The position numbers and the translations under genes are program-made. The notes beneath the pieces were generated by a model. It did no database searches, had not been told where the DNA came from, and saw only the letters and a list, made by a program, of their open reading frames with translations. 31,017 nt of DNA from CAYGBW01 sp964348185 (GTDB lineage Bacteria; Desulfobacterota; BSN033; WVXP01): contig CAYGBW010000007.1 of assembly GCA_964348185.1 (NCBI GenBank), forward strand, positions 1-31,017, in the 5' to 3' direction. Position 1 is the first letter of the stretch. Each line of letters begins with the position of its first letter. Below are positions 8,483-16,200 of this stretch, piece by piece.

Positions 8483-8681
8483 GGATGCCCCGTGGGGAAG
8501 CACGGGGAGGATCCGCCTACGCCACAGGCTTCGGCGGACAGGTCAGTATACGCCAGAGGCTTCGGCTTGCCAGGGATGGCGAGGCGACCCTCCGAAGCCT
8601 TAGCGAAGGGGGGTGCTCGCTTCGGCGCAGTTGCGCCTAGCTTAGCCACAGATGCCCCGCCCTGTGGGCGGGGATCTTCAC
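8483..8681. mobile_element. Hairpin-rich miniature element, IS200/IS605-derived (PATE-like) candidate
   Basis: About 200 bp packed with palindromes and no credible gene. Left hairpin: CCCCGTG 8488-8494 with CACGGGG 8501-8507, flanked by GGAT and ATCC. Right hairpin: CCCCGCCC 8655-8662 with GGGCGGGG 8666-8673, extended by GAT and ATC across a one-base bulge, then TTCAC (8677-8681). Between them are TCCGCC/GGCGGA (8512-8517 / 8533-8538), ACCCTCC/GGGGGGT (8587-8593 / 8608-8614) and GGCGC/GCGCC (8624-8628 / 8633-8637). Two like-built subterminal hairpins with no inverted terminal repeats resemble IS200/IS605 ends and their palindrome-associated derivatives. No transposase is present; assignment to that family is inference. 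It could instead be a REP-type cluster. Confidence 0.5.
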
Positions 8682-8794
8682 TCTACCCCGTAGTTATTTG
8701 CCATGGTGTTAAGGTGGTTTCTCTCACGGGGAGGCGATCTTGTCAAGGCAATGATCCAAACCTGTAACTGCCCCGCAACGTCGGCTGTCAGGGG

Positions 8795-8980
8795 TCAGTT
8801 GTACCGTCCATTCCAATCATGAGATGGGGCATAAAGGACTGTGAGCCTCCTCTTGCTATCCTCCTGAATTCGCAAGTGGATATCTGAGCCACGAATGACG
8901 GACAACACGTGAGGGGCTCCAATTTGCTTACGGACACCGTTTAGAGACATCCTCACAAATTCAGTATGGAATGTTGCCAT
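8795..8980 (-). CDS. Hypothetical 61-residue protein
   Basis: Not recognised. The translation looks protein-like (VRKQIGAPHVLSVIRGSD, HLRIQEDSKRRLTVLY, ending SHDWNGRYN) with alternating hydrophobic residues suggestive of beta strands. There is no clear ribosome binding site and no partner gene. It lies in a sparse region between the hairpin element and the zinc-ribbon gene and may be a fragment or chance frame. Confidence 0.3.
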   Translation of the reverse strand: MATFHTEFVRMSLNGVRKQIGAPHVLSVIRGSDIHLRIQEDSKRRLTVLYAPSHDWNGRYN

Positions 8981-9224
8981 GATATTGAGTTAGTATATTA
9001 GGGGAATGACTGACCGGCAAAAGTTTGGAGGTTGACACAGAGTCGGGGAAAAAGCCACTCGGAGGGTTGGGCTGTTTGATCTGAGAAGATTATCGGTTCT
9101 ATCATGGTGATTCCGTACCCCCCATGCCCGTGTTACACCCTGCTTTATGATAACGGCGCTTTTCATCAGGGGTCGTTGATTGAAGCGGGGTTGCGTAACC
9201 CGCTCGGAGAAAGAGGGGAGAGCA

Positions 9225-9395
9225 GTGAGTGGATACATTAGAAAACCAAGATCAAGAAAAGCACGAAAGGTGAAACGGTTCTGCCTCAAATGTGATCGGC
9301 CGTTTATCGCAGAAGGTCGGTTCAACAGACTATGCTCCAAATGTTCAAAGGCCAACGCAGATTACCATCAAACGAATATCGTGGCTTTCCCGTGA
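9225..9395 (+). CDS. Small zinc-ribbon protein
   Basis: A 56-residue basic protein with a CxxC...CxxC zinc ribbon: Cys20/Cys23 in FCLKCDRPF and Cys37/Cys40 in LCSKCSKAN. The N-terminus is Arg/Lys-rich (RKPRSRKARKVKR), consistent with nucleic-acid binding. The GTG start at 9225 is chosen because a purine-rich AGGGGAG site precedes it at about 9213-9219; the longer frame back to 9180 has no such site. Small stand-alone ribbons of this pattern occur in bacterial chromosomes and phages, usually without known function. It is not part of an obvious operon. Confidence 0.6.
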   Translation: MSGYIRKPRSRKARKVKRFCLKCDRPFIAEGRFNRLCSKCSKANADYHQTNIVAFP

Positions 9396-9690
9396 TCGAA
9401 AAATCTTCAAGTCACTCCCCTAAGCCGGGATCAATAATTCCCAGATCTTTGGTAAGGATTCAGGGAGCCTCGCTTTCGTCCTCGGGGCCCCCCACCATCG
9501 GGTGTTGAAGGATTTGGAGCCCCTCCCGTCCGATGGCGGTTTCTCTATGCTCGACGCTCTCTTGTCCCCCAAAAATCGTTCTCTGTTTTCTTCTCGAATC
9601 CACACCCCTGAGTTGAGAGAAAAACCGACCGGTCTGTTCACTGAAGAGAAACGCCCCGTCTGGAACGGAAACCCGGAGACCGCAATAGAC
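9396..9690. other. Gap upstream of fur
   Basis: Nothing convincing is encoded. Frames of 60-100 codons exist on both strands, but their translations are not recognisable and lack ribosome binding sites. The minus-strand one (9725-9420) would start inside the fur promoter. I see no strong hairpin. Confidence 0.4.
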
Positions 9691-9740
9691 TTGACATAGC
9701 CCGATGAGCAGCCTATTATTGACATTGAATCTCAATAATA
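9691..9740 (+). promoter_or_regulatory. fur promoter with overlapping Fur-box-like palindrome
   Basis: A near-perfect sigma70 promoter: TTGACA (9691-9696), 17 bp, TATTAT (9714-9719). Overlapping the -10 and running over the start point is a palindrome with 9-bp perfect arms TATTATTGA (9714-9722) and TCAATAATA (9732-9740). Its inner 17 bp (9719-9735) is symmetric, TTGA-N-ATT-N-AAT-N-TCAA, apart from the centre and two positions. AT-rich palindromes of this kind are typical Fur operators, so autorepression of fur is inferred. It also rules out translation starts upstream of about 9725. Confidence 0.75.
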
Positions 9741-9751
9741 ATGGTTCTGGT

Positions 9752-10198
9752 ATGGACGAAATTCAAAGATTTCGGGAATTCATTCAACAGAAGGGGCTCC
9801 GGAACACACCGGAGAGGCAGATAATCATCGAAGAGATTTTTTCGATCCATGATCACTTCGATGTGGATGGGCTCTTTCTCCGTCTGAGAAACAAGAACAA
9901 GATTGTTTCCAAGGCCTCAATTTACAGAACCATTCCTCTCCTCATCGAAAGTGAACTGATCAAGGAGGTCTATTTCGAGGGGGGACACCTCCATTACGAA
10001 CACATCTATGGTCATCACCATCACTGCCATCTCCGATGCATCTGCTGCGGGAGGATCTTTGAGTTTGCCGATGATGAAATCGTGAGAATCCAGAATCGGA
10101 TTGGGAAAGAGCACGAGTTCGTCATAACGTCTCATCGATTTGAACTATTGGGGTACTGCCCTCGGTGCGCTCCAGGACGGGGAGGCTTGAGGGTGTGA
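9752..10198 (+). CDS. fur: Fur family transcriptional regulator
   Basis: A 148-residue Fur-family metalloregulator. N-terminal winged helix: LRNTPERQIIIEEIF, then KIVSKASIYRTIPLL with the conserved SIYRT recognition helix. C-terminal dimerisation/metal domain: a His-rich HIYGHHHHCHL, then CICC (the CxxC structural zinc pair plus an extra Cys), and a second pair CPRC near the C-terminus. The start at 9752 fits the promoter -10 at 9714-9719; an in-frame ATG at 9704 lies upstream of the transcript start. Family members repress iron uptake with Fe(II) as corepressor. The Feo genes follow after 175 bp. Fur rather than Zur or PerR is favoured by this neighbourhood only. Confidence 0.88.
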   Translation: MDEIQRFREFIQQKGLRNTPERQIIIEEIFSIHDHFDVDGLFLRLRNKNKIVSKASIYRTIPLLIESELIKEVYFEGGHLHYEHIYGHHHHCHLRCICCGRIFEFADDEIVRIQNRIGKEHEFVITSHRFELLGYCPRCAPGRGGLRV

Positions 10199-10373
10199 AG
10201 GCCCTCTGGTAGGAGCCGGGTGAAAGATTCAGAGGAATTTGCAAAACTCGGCTAACAGATGGCTGATAAGCGTTTCCAGAGTACGAAACTCGCCATAGGG
10301 GAAGGACCAACCGTCGGATTCCGAGATGGGAGGGCCGAGGAACGGCAGATAGGGGCGAAATCGGGGAACGATC

Positions 10374-11069
10374 ATGCTTGTAAAGGATCACAGGGATATC
10401 TACAGGCAATTCAAGGTCATCTTCGAGCGTGAGGGGGTCGACCGAATCGATGAGCGACTGGCCATTCTGGAGACTTTTCTCAGCACAGAAAACCACATGA
10501 CCGCAGCTGACCTCACCGGGATCCTCAAAGAAGAGGGCTTCGCCTTTTCCGAAGACTTTGTTGTTGAAAATCTGAAACTCTTCTCTCGATTCGGTTTTGC
10601 CCAGGAGGAGAAATTCACCGACCAGGTACCCCGCTACGAGCATCGTCATTTGGGCAAACACCATGACCATTTGATCTGCGTCCGATGCGGGACCATCTTG
10701 GAATTCTATAACCCGGAAATAGAGACTCTCCAAAGGAACGTGGCGCAGCAAATGGGATTTCATGACCTTCAGCACAAAATGGAAATCTATGGGCTCTGCG
10801 ATAACTGTCTCCAGGTGAGGGAGTCCCCGATTCCCCTGAGCATGGCTTCACCAGGGGAGAGGGTCCGGGTTGTGGACTTCATTGGGGGAAGATGGGCGGA
10901 GCGACGCTTGACGAGCATGGGGTTATATCGGGGCGCCGAGGTCGAGGTGATCAAAAGCAGGGGGCCAGGGCCTTTGATTGTGGCTTCACGGGAAACACGG
11001 ATCGCTCTTGGGTATGGCATGGCCACTCATATCTTGGTTTCAATGGCCCAAAGGACTGAGAAAGGGTGA
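10374..11069 (+). CDS. Fur-like domain fused to FeoA domain
   Basis: A 231-residue two-domain protein. Residues 1 to about 148 are Fur-like with both structural zinc pairs (CVRC and CDNC) and the HLGKHHDHLIC metal stretch. Residues about 155-226 are a complete FeoA SH3-like domain (LTSMGLYRGAEVEV, then ALGYGMATHILV). The recognition helix is unusual: where Fur proteins have a TVYRTL-type sequence, this one reads SEDFVVENLKLF, losing the Tyr and Arg, so DNA binding may be altered or lost. It stands 3 bp before feoA in the feo operon. It may sense iron for, or dock onto, FeoB; this is inference from the fusion. The 175 bp upstream (10199-10373) holds no recognisable feature. Confidence 0.88.
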   Translation: MLVKDHRDIYRQFKVIFEREGVDRIDERLAILETFLSTENHMTAADLTGILKEEGFAFSEDFVVENLKLFSRFGFAQEEKFTDQVPRYEHRHLGKHHDHLICVRCGTILEFYNPEIETLQRNVAQQMGFHDLQHKMEIYGLCDNCLQVRESPIPLSMASPGERVRVVDFIGGRWAERRLTSMGLYRGAEVEVIKSRGPGPLIVASRETRIALGYGMATHILVSMAQRTEKG

Positions 11070-11072
11070 TTT

Positions 11073-11327
11073 GTGGCTGTTCGAAAACTCAGCGAGTTGA
11101 AAACGGGTGAGAAAGGCATAATCCAACGGATAAGCGGAACGGGCCGGTTCAGACAGAGACTCATGGAGATGGGTTTTGTCCCAGGAGCGGAGATTCGCGT
11201 GGAAAGATTTGCGCCCCTTCGGAATCCCATTGAGTATGTGCTCAAGGGTTACCATGTCAGCCTGAGACGGGATGAGGCCGAAAAGGTGATTGTGCAGCAA
11301 CCAGAAGGGGAGACAAGAGGCGATTAA
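11073..11327 (+). CDS. feoA: FeoA ferrous iron transport accessory protein
   Basis: An 84-residue cytosolic SH3-like protein that supports FeoB. It shows the family core MAVRKLSELKTGEKGII, then RFRQRLMEMGFVPGAEI and the final strand GYHVSLRRDEAEKVIV. The start is GTG at 11073, with AAAGGGTGA just upstream and only 3 bp after the previous stop. Its own TAA overlaps the feoB ATG by one base (11327), which argues for tight translational coupling. With the FeoA domain of the preceding fusion this operon encodes two FeoA modules. Confidence 0.93.
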   Translation: MAVRKLSELKTGEKGIIQRISGTGRFRQRLMEMGFVPGAEIRVERFAPLRNPIEYVLKGYHVSLRRDEAEKVIVQQPEGETRGD

Positions 11328-13516
11328 TGGCCAAACGCATCACGATCGCGATTGCGGGCAACCCGAATTCCGGAAAGACGACGATCTTTAACAACCTAAC
11401 CGGGGCTCGCCAAAGAGTGGGAAACTGGGCCGGCGTTACCGTGGAGAAAAAAGAAGGGGTGGCGACATACAATGGCTACACGATTCAGGTGGTCGATCTT
11501 CCAGGAACTTACAGCCTGACCGCATATTCCCTAGAAGAGATTATTGCACGGAACTATGTCATCGAGCAGAAGCCCGACCTCGTCGTGGACGTGATTGATG
11601 CGTCCAACCTCGAGCGCAATCTCTACCTGGCGACCCAGTTGATCGATCTAGGCGTAAAACTGGTCTTTGCCCTGAACATGATGGATGTCGCCCAGTCCAG
11701 AGGGCTCGTCATCGATCATGAAAAGCTCTCCCTTCTCATGGGGGTTCCCTTTGTCCCCACGGTGGGGAGCAAGAACCAGGGGACCAGAGACCTGTTGAAC
11801 ACGGTTAGCCAGGTGGCCGAGGATAGAGAATCGGTTTCGCGGCACATTCATATCGATTATGGCCTGGAGTTGGAGCGGGAAATCGAGAAATTTGAGAGAC
11901 TGTTCCTTACCAGCCTATCATTTCCAGATGAGCATCAGTCCCGCTGGATGGGAATCAAGCTGCTGGAAAACGATGAAGAGGTTATCAAACAGGTCGAAAA
12001 CACCCCGCTGAAGGAGGAGGTTCTGGACCAACTTGGGAAAAGCAAGGCCCATCTCTGTAAGATTCTGGGGGAGGATTCTGAAACCCTGATGGCCGACCGC
12101 CGCTATGGCTTCATCCGGGGTGCCCTCAAGGAGACCCTTCGTCAGACCCGGAGAGACAGACGCTACCTTTCCGACCAGGTTGACACGGTGTTGACGAACC
12201 GCCTTCTCGGTTTTCCGATCTTTATCTTTTTTATCTGGGCGATGTTCCAGCTCACCTTCAGTGTGGGGCAGTACCCCATGGATTGGATTGATGAGGGCGT
12301 GGGCCTCTTGAGCCGGTTCATTGGGGATCAGATGAAAGAGGGTCTACTCAGGGATCTCATTGTCGCTGGCGTCATTCGGGGCGTGGGAGGGGTGGCTGTT
12401 TTTCTGCCCAACATCTTTATCCTCTTCTTCTGTATCGCCCTTTTTGAGGACACAGGCTACATGGCCAGGGCCGCCTTCATTATGGATAAAGTGATGCATA
12501 CCCTGGGCCTCCACGGAAAGTCTTTTATCCCCATGATCATGGGGTTTGGCTGCAACGTGCCAGCCATCATGGCAACGCGAGTCCTGGAGAGCAGAAGGGA
12601 TAGGATACTCACCATTTTGATCAATCCTCTGATCAGCTGCAGTGCCAGACTCCCTGTCTATGTGCTCATCGCTGGCGCCCTTTTTGGGGCGTATGCGGGA
12701 AACGTGATTTTTTCTCTCTACATCGTCGGAATCGCATTGGCCATCCTGATGGGTCAGCTCTTCAAGCGAACCCTCTTCAGGGGGGAAATCGCTCCTTTTG
12801 TGATGGAACTTCCCCCGTACCGCATGCCCACATTGAAAGGAACCCTCATCCACATGTGGGAGAGAGGGTCGATTTTTGTCAAGAAGATGGGGGGTGTGAT
12901 TCTTGTGGGATCCATATTGGTTTGGGCCCTCAGTTCCTTCCCCCAAACCGTGAACTATTCCAGAGATTACGACGAGGAAGAGCGTAAAGTGAAAGCGCAG
13001 TATGCAATCGAAAGAACAAATCTCATCCAAAAGGGGCAGGCAGAAAAGGCCAACCTTCTGACAGAAGGGATGAATCGGAAAATTGCCGAGCTGGAGGCCT
13101 TTCGAAAGGACGAATTTCAGGAAAACAGTCTTCTCGGAAGGCTGGGTAAGGTGATTGCCCCGATCCTTCGTCCCGTCGGTTTTGACTGGAAGGGTGGAGT
13201 GGCCCTGCTGACTGGCTTTGTCGCGAAAGAGATCGTGGTCAGCACCTTTGGAATTCTCTTTCACGTTGGGGAAGGGGAGGGGGAGGAGAGCGAGAGCCTC
13301 CGCACCGCCATTCGGAAGACCATGACGCCTTTAGTTGGCTACGGGTTCATGGTCTTTGTCCTGGTCTACACCCCGTGCTTGGCGACCGTGGCTGCCATCC
13401 GGCGGGAGACGGGGTCATGGAGATGGACGGCTTTCTCCATCGGGTACAGCCTCACCCTTGCATGGATTCTGGCTTTTATCATCTACCAGGGTGGAAGTCT
13501 TCTGGGCCTCGGATAG
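11327..13516 (+). CDS. feoB: FeoB ferrous iron transporter
   Basis: A 729-residue inner-membrane Fe(II) transporter. N-terminal G domain: G1 GNPNSGKT (11-18), G2 Thr38 in GVTVEKKEG, G3 DLPGTYSL (57-64), G4 NMMD (117-120). The two Gate domains contain the conserved GFGCNVPAIMATR and the later FVAKEIVVSTFG and YTPCLATVAA motifs. Between the Gates, at about residues 545-605, is a charged coiled-coil segment (DYDEEERKVKAQYA, then EKANLLTEG and KIAELEAFRKDEFQE) that many FeoBs lack. Length is otherwise typical. It overlaps feoA by one base and is presumably under Fur control through the promoter upstream of fur or an unseen one before the fusion gene. Confidence 0.96.
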   Translation: MAKRITIAIAGNPNSGKTTIFNNLTGARQRVGNWAGVTVEKKEGVATYNGYTIQVVDLPGTYSLTAYSLEEIIARNYVIEQKPDLVVDVIDASNLERNLYLATQLIDLGVKLVFALNMMDVAQSRGLVIDHEKLSLLMGVPFVPTVGSKNQGTRDLLNTVSQVAEDRESVSRHIHIDYGLELEREIEKFERLFLTSLSFPDEHQSRWMGIKLLENDEEVIKQVENTPLKEEVLDQLGKSKAHLCKILGEDSETLMADRRYGFIRGALKETLRQTRRDRRYLSDQVDTVLTNRLLGFPIFIFFIWAMFQLTFSVGQYPMDWIDEGVGLLSRFIGDQMKEGLLRDLIVAGVIRGVGGVAVFLPNIFILFFCIALFEDTGYMARAAFIMDKVMHTLGLHGKSFIPMIMGFGCNVPAIMATRVLESRRDRILTILINPLISCSARLPVYVLIAGALFGAYAGNVIFSLYIVGIALAILMGQLFKRTLFRGEIAPFVMELPPYRMPTLKGTLIHMWERGSIFVKKMGGVILVGSILVWALSSFPQTVNYSRDYDEEERKVKAQYAIERTNLIQKGQAEKANLLTEGMNRKIAELEAFRKDEFQENSLLGRLGKVIAPILRPVGFDWKGGVALLTGFVAKEIVVSTFGILFHVGEGEGEESESLRTAIRKTMTPLVGYGFMVFVLVYTPCLATVAAIRRETGSWRWTAFSIGYSLTLAWILAFIIYQGGSLLGLG

Positions 13517-13554
13517 GGGGAAGGAAGTCAAGACCGTCTGGTTTTGAGGGGAAT

Positions 13555-13707
13555 ATGATTCAGAATATTATCATTGGTGTGATACTCGGTGGGGCCCTGT
13601 TTTTTGCGGTGCGCTATTTCCGGAGGATCTTTTCCGGTAAGGGGTCGTGCTGTTCCGCTAGCAGTGTGAACTGCCCGATGAAAGACAGAGGATCGGATCG
13701 CTCGTAA
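13555..13707 (+). CDS. FeoB-associated Cys-rich membrane protein
   Basis: A 50-residue protein with one N-terminal transmembrane helix (IIIGVILGGALFFAVRYF), a short basic linker and a Cys cluster (SCCSAS, then NCPM). This is the pattern of the FeoB-associated Cys-rich proteins found after feoB, which are thought to take the place of FeoC. A ribosome binding site GAGGGG (13546-13551) supports the ATG at 13555. It follows feoB by 38 bp and is the last gene of the feo operon. Confidence 0.85.
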   Translation: MIQNIIIGVILGGALFFAVRYFRRIFSGKGSCCSASSVNCPMKDRGSDRS

Positions 13708-13724
13708 CTGCCCCAGCAGCCGAA

Positions 13725-13794
13725 GGGCCGCCGAAACCCTTTTCCCTATCTCTCAAAGCATTCCTGATGGAGCCGTGTCGGTTTTCGGTGGCCC
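13725..13794 (+). repeat. Long-range inverted repeat after the feo operon
   Basis: GGGCCGCCGAAA (13725-13736) pairs with TTTCGGTGGCCC (13783-13794), 11 of 12 Watson-Crick plus one G-T, across a 46-bp loop. No T-run follows, so it is not a standard intrinsic terminator. It may mark the end of the feo transcript, which is convergent with the dehydratase gene. Confidence 0.4.
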
Positions 13795-13922
13795 GGTGTG
13801 GCGGACCGTTCAAATGATCGGATAGGGAGAGGGGTCGCTTGCGTCTCTTTACTCCACCTTCTTGGATTCACAGATCAACGGACCAGGAACAAGGGGTAAC
13901 AGACAAGTGATCAGGGACGGTT

Positions 13923-14900
13923 TCATGGGGTCGACACCTGGAGTGTATCTCTCAGGGTTTTAAGAGACAGGTTGCCTCCGCTCATGATAAGGGCGACCTT
14001 CTTTCCGGAGATCCGTTCCCTCAGTTTCAATGCAGCGGCTATGGGGGCGGCACCCGCGCCCTCGGCAAGGTTGTGCGTCTTTTCGAGGGCGATGACGATG
14101 GCCTGACGGAGTTCGTCCTCACTGACCAGAATGAAATCATCGAGCCCCCGGTCTGGGTCTTGAAGGATCCGCTGGGGAAGGTCAAAGGGCGTCCGCGTGG
14201 CGAGCCCTTCGGCAAAGGTCTCCATGTGAGAATCAACTCGCCGTCTCTCTTTCCACGAGAGATAGGCTGAGGGCGCCTTTTCCGCCTGTACGCCGATGAC
14301 ACGGATTTGAGGGTCAACGGATTTGGCGACGATGCAGCAGCCAGAAGCGCCGCTCCCGCCCCCGATGGGAACCACGATCGTTTCGATGCGGGGCTGGTCT
14401 TCCACAATCTCAAGGGCATAGGTTCCCACCCCCGCGATGAGGAGGGGCTCGTCCCCAGAGTGGATGTATCGAAATCCCTCTTTCCTGGCCAGATCCTCCG
14501 CGTGCTCCCTCGCCGCGTCAAAGTCGTTGCCATGAAAAACGATCTCTCCTCCCAGATGTTGAATGGCCTCCACCTTCACCGGATTGGCCTCTTGAGGAAC
14601 GCAGATCGTTGCCTTGACGCCAAAGCGCCTCGCCCCATAGGCAACCGATTGGCCATGGTTTCCTGTGGAGGCTGCGATAACGCCGCGGCGCCTCTCATCC
14701 TCGGAGAGTTGGGAGATGAGATTGATTCCGCCCCTTACTTTAAAAGCGCCCACAGGCAGGTGGTTTTCGTGTTTAACATAGGCCTCGCATCCCAGGATCT
14801 CGCTCAGGGCGGGGTAGTGGATGAGGGGCGTACGGGCCAGATACTGACTGACAATTCGGCGAGCCAGAAACACATCTCTGAGTGTGGGGGGAATGAGCAT
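13923..14900 (-). CDS. Threonine/serine dehydratase (PLP fold type II)
   Basis: A 325-residue PLP enzyme of the threonine ammonia-lyase/serine racemase family, converting threonine to 2-oxobutanoate and ammonia (or serine to pyruvate). The Schiff-base lysine is Lys54 in PVGAFKVRGG. The substrate loop STGNHGQS is at 78-85 and the phosphate-binding loop GGGSGASG at 180-187. There is no C-terminal ACT-like regulatory domain, so it corresponds to the short catabolic form (TdcB-like) rather than biosynthetic IlvA. An AGAGGG site lies about 9 bp before the ATG. The gene is solitary. Confidence 0.9.
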   Translation of the reverse strand: MLIPPTLRDVFLARRIVSQYLARTPLIHYPALSEILGCEAYVKHENHLPVGAFKVRGGINLISQLSEDERRRGVIAASTGNHGQSVAYGARRFGVKATICVPQEANPVKVEAIQHLGGEIVFHGNDFDAAREHAEDLARKEGFRYIHSGDEPLLIAGVGTYALEIVEDQPRIETIVVPIGGGSGASGCCIVAKSVDPQIRVIGVQAEKAPSAYLSWKERRRVDSHMETFAEGLATRTPFDLPQRILQDPDRGLDDFILVSEDELRQAIVIALEKTHNLAEGAGAAPIAAALKLRERISGKKVALIMSGGNLSLKTLRDTLQVSTP

Positions 14901-14999
14901 GATGATGGACCCCTCTTTTTTTCCTTTCCCGCATTATAGGGAAAACAGACCTCTCCATCAATAAGAACATGCGGGGTCTTACGAGAAACCATAACAGAA

Positions 15000-15028
15000 T
15001 TGACTAATCTTCAGAATTCAACCATTAT
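15000..15028 (+). promoter_or_regulatory. Candidate promoter for the small membrane-protein gene
   Basis: TTGACT (15000-15005), 17 bp, CATTAT (15023-15028) on the plus strand. It would give a leader of about 200 nt before the ATG at 15240, passing through three consecutive hairpins. The match is moderate. Confidence 0.4.
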
Positions 15029-15056
15029 TGAGGACAGAGAACCAAGTCTCTCCAGG

Positions 15057-15120
15057 ATGCGCTGAGTCGGAGGACGACTCGCATGGGGAAAGAGATTCCC
15101 TGGGGGAGAAGGAATGCCCC
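15057..15120 (+). promoter_or_regulatory. Three tandem hairpins in the leader of the 15240 gene
   Basis: Hairpin 1 has GAGTC (15064-15068) with GACTC (15076-15080), extended by ATGC (15057-15060) with GCAT (15081-15084). Hairpin 2 has GGGAA (15086-15090) with TTCCC (15096-15100). Hairpin 3 has GGGG (15103-15106) with CCCC (15117-15120). A T6 run follows at about 15140. I recognise no riboswitch class. This is either a structured 5' leader or a small RNA. Nothing else is supported in the gap 14901-15239 apart from the promoter candidate. Confidence 0.35.
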
Positions 15121-15239
15121 GGTCCCATCGACCCGATCATTTTTTGAGATAGATCTTGATTCTGCTCAAAGACCGTTTTGACCTGTTCGGGTACCCTGAT
15201 ATCGAGAGAATGTTGAACCAAAGGGAAGGGGGAGGGAGA

Positions 15240-15689
15240 ATGAACTGGTTGGTTTATCTTCATGTCCTTTCGATTGTCATTTGGATTGGTGGGGTGGTTT
15301 TTGTGACGGCTATTGTCTTTCCGACCTTGGGAGGCATGGAAGACTCGATGGCCAAGGTGAGCTTTTTTATGGGGTTTGAGCGGAGGTTCCAGTCCCTGGC
15401 AAAGATCTGTGTGATCATTGCGGGGGGGAGCGGGATTCTCATGTTTTGGCAAAGGGGGGCCTTCTCCTTTCTCACGGCTGAGGAGGCCGTTCTCCTTGGC
15501 TACAAATTCTTTGTGTGGCTGGTTTTTGCGGTTCTTCTTTTTGGAGCCGAACAACGCCTCATGGGGCTCCTCGTATCCCAGCAGGCGGCTCCAGAAAGGG
15601 CCTTCCGACGATTGGCTATTTTCCACTGGGTCGTTCTGATCTTCAGCCTCATCGCCATTGTGGCTGGCCTCAAATTCGTGAGAGGATAA
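15240..15689 (+). CDS. Small CopD/DUF4149-like four-helix membrane protein
   Basis: A 149-residue integral membrane protein with four hydrophobic segments (about residues 3-27, 48-68, 83-103 and 126-147). The first helix, LHVLSIVIWIGGVVFVTAIVFPTL, has the His and WIGG pattern common in CopD-like and DUF2269/DUF4149 membrane proteins. The start at 15240 is chosen because GGAGGGAG lies just upstream; the frame opens earlier, at 15156, without such a site. Function is unknown. In related families the helical His can bind haem or copper, but that is not shown here. No operon partner is visible, and the 158 bp downstream hold nothing recognisable. Confidence 0.65.
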   Translation: MNWLVYLHVLSIVIWIGGVVFVTAIVFPTLGGMEDSMAKVSFFMGFERRFQSLAKICVIIAGGSGILMFWQRGAFSFLTAEEAVLLGYKFFVWLVFAVLLFGAEQRLMGLLVSQQAAPERAFRRLAIFHWVVLIFSLIAIVAGLKFVRG

Positions 15690-15847
15690 GTCGTTTCGGT
15701 GTCTCGAACAGGTGGGTCCCTCGTCTCCCCTGGCACCCCATGGCTTGATTGCGAAATGGGTGCCCCGAGTCATCGGAATGGGCCATACGCTCGGCCACTC
15801 AAAGGGAGAGTCGAAGGGGCAACATATCTACACTCCCGTACAGATTT

Positions 15848-16200
15848 CTAAAAGGTATACTGTAGACCAAGAATCCAACGATAGTCCAGCACAGAACGAA
15901 ATTCCGTGTCCTCTGATCCAAAACTCTGTCTACCGATCAAGAAGAGCTGGGCGTGATCCCCAATGTCATATTCCAGAATGGGGATGAATTGGCTGGAATT
16001 GTCATCCAGGTTGTAGGTGTAGCGAAGGATTACATCGAGTACGTCCCATATTTGGGTGTGTTGATATTGAATCATGAGATAGTGCCTCCGAAGAAGCCTT
16101 AGGCGAGGATCCAGAGTCTGGAGCAAGACGGATCGGGACAGAGTCTCAGTGGGGTCTGGAACAGAGAATGCTACGGAAGCTCGACGATTTGAACATCTTC
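15848..16200 (-). pseudogene. C-terminal fragment of an outer-membrane beta-barrel protein
   Basis: About 90-115 residues without a proper start, ending LDYRWILGLQYTF, with the terminal Phe that serves as the Bam recognition signal. It has the alternating pattern of barrel strands (IPILEYDIGDHAQLFLIGRQSF). The barrel's N-terminal ~300 residues are missing. The open frame continues upstream into the LolA-like fragment in a different frame, so the two genes were joined by a deletion at about 16200. The usual partner set in such loci is an ABC permease, a LolA-like protein and a barrel protein, which is exactly the order of the fragments here. Confidence 0.65.

Noticed and set aside
8700..8790. 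Sequence CTGCCCCGCAACG near 8769-8781, reminiscent of the core of a cobalamin riboswitch
   Set aside because: The GGTG-AAT-CC element is only vaguely matched upstream, the B12 box and downstream helices are missing, and no cobalt or B12 gene follows. At best it is a decayed remnant; a covariance-model scan would decide.
12344..13264. 306-codon open frame antisense to feoB
   Set aside because: It is a shadow of the feoB coding strand: His/Asp/Gly-rich, without a ribosome binding site or recognisable family, and feoB is intact.
15018..15773. 251-codon minus-strand frame over the small membrane-protein gene
   Set aside because: Its translation is low in hydrophobics and unlike any protein. The plus-strand frame has a ribosome binding site and four clean membrane helices.
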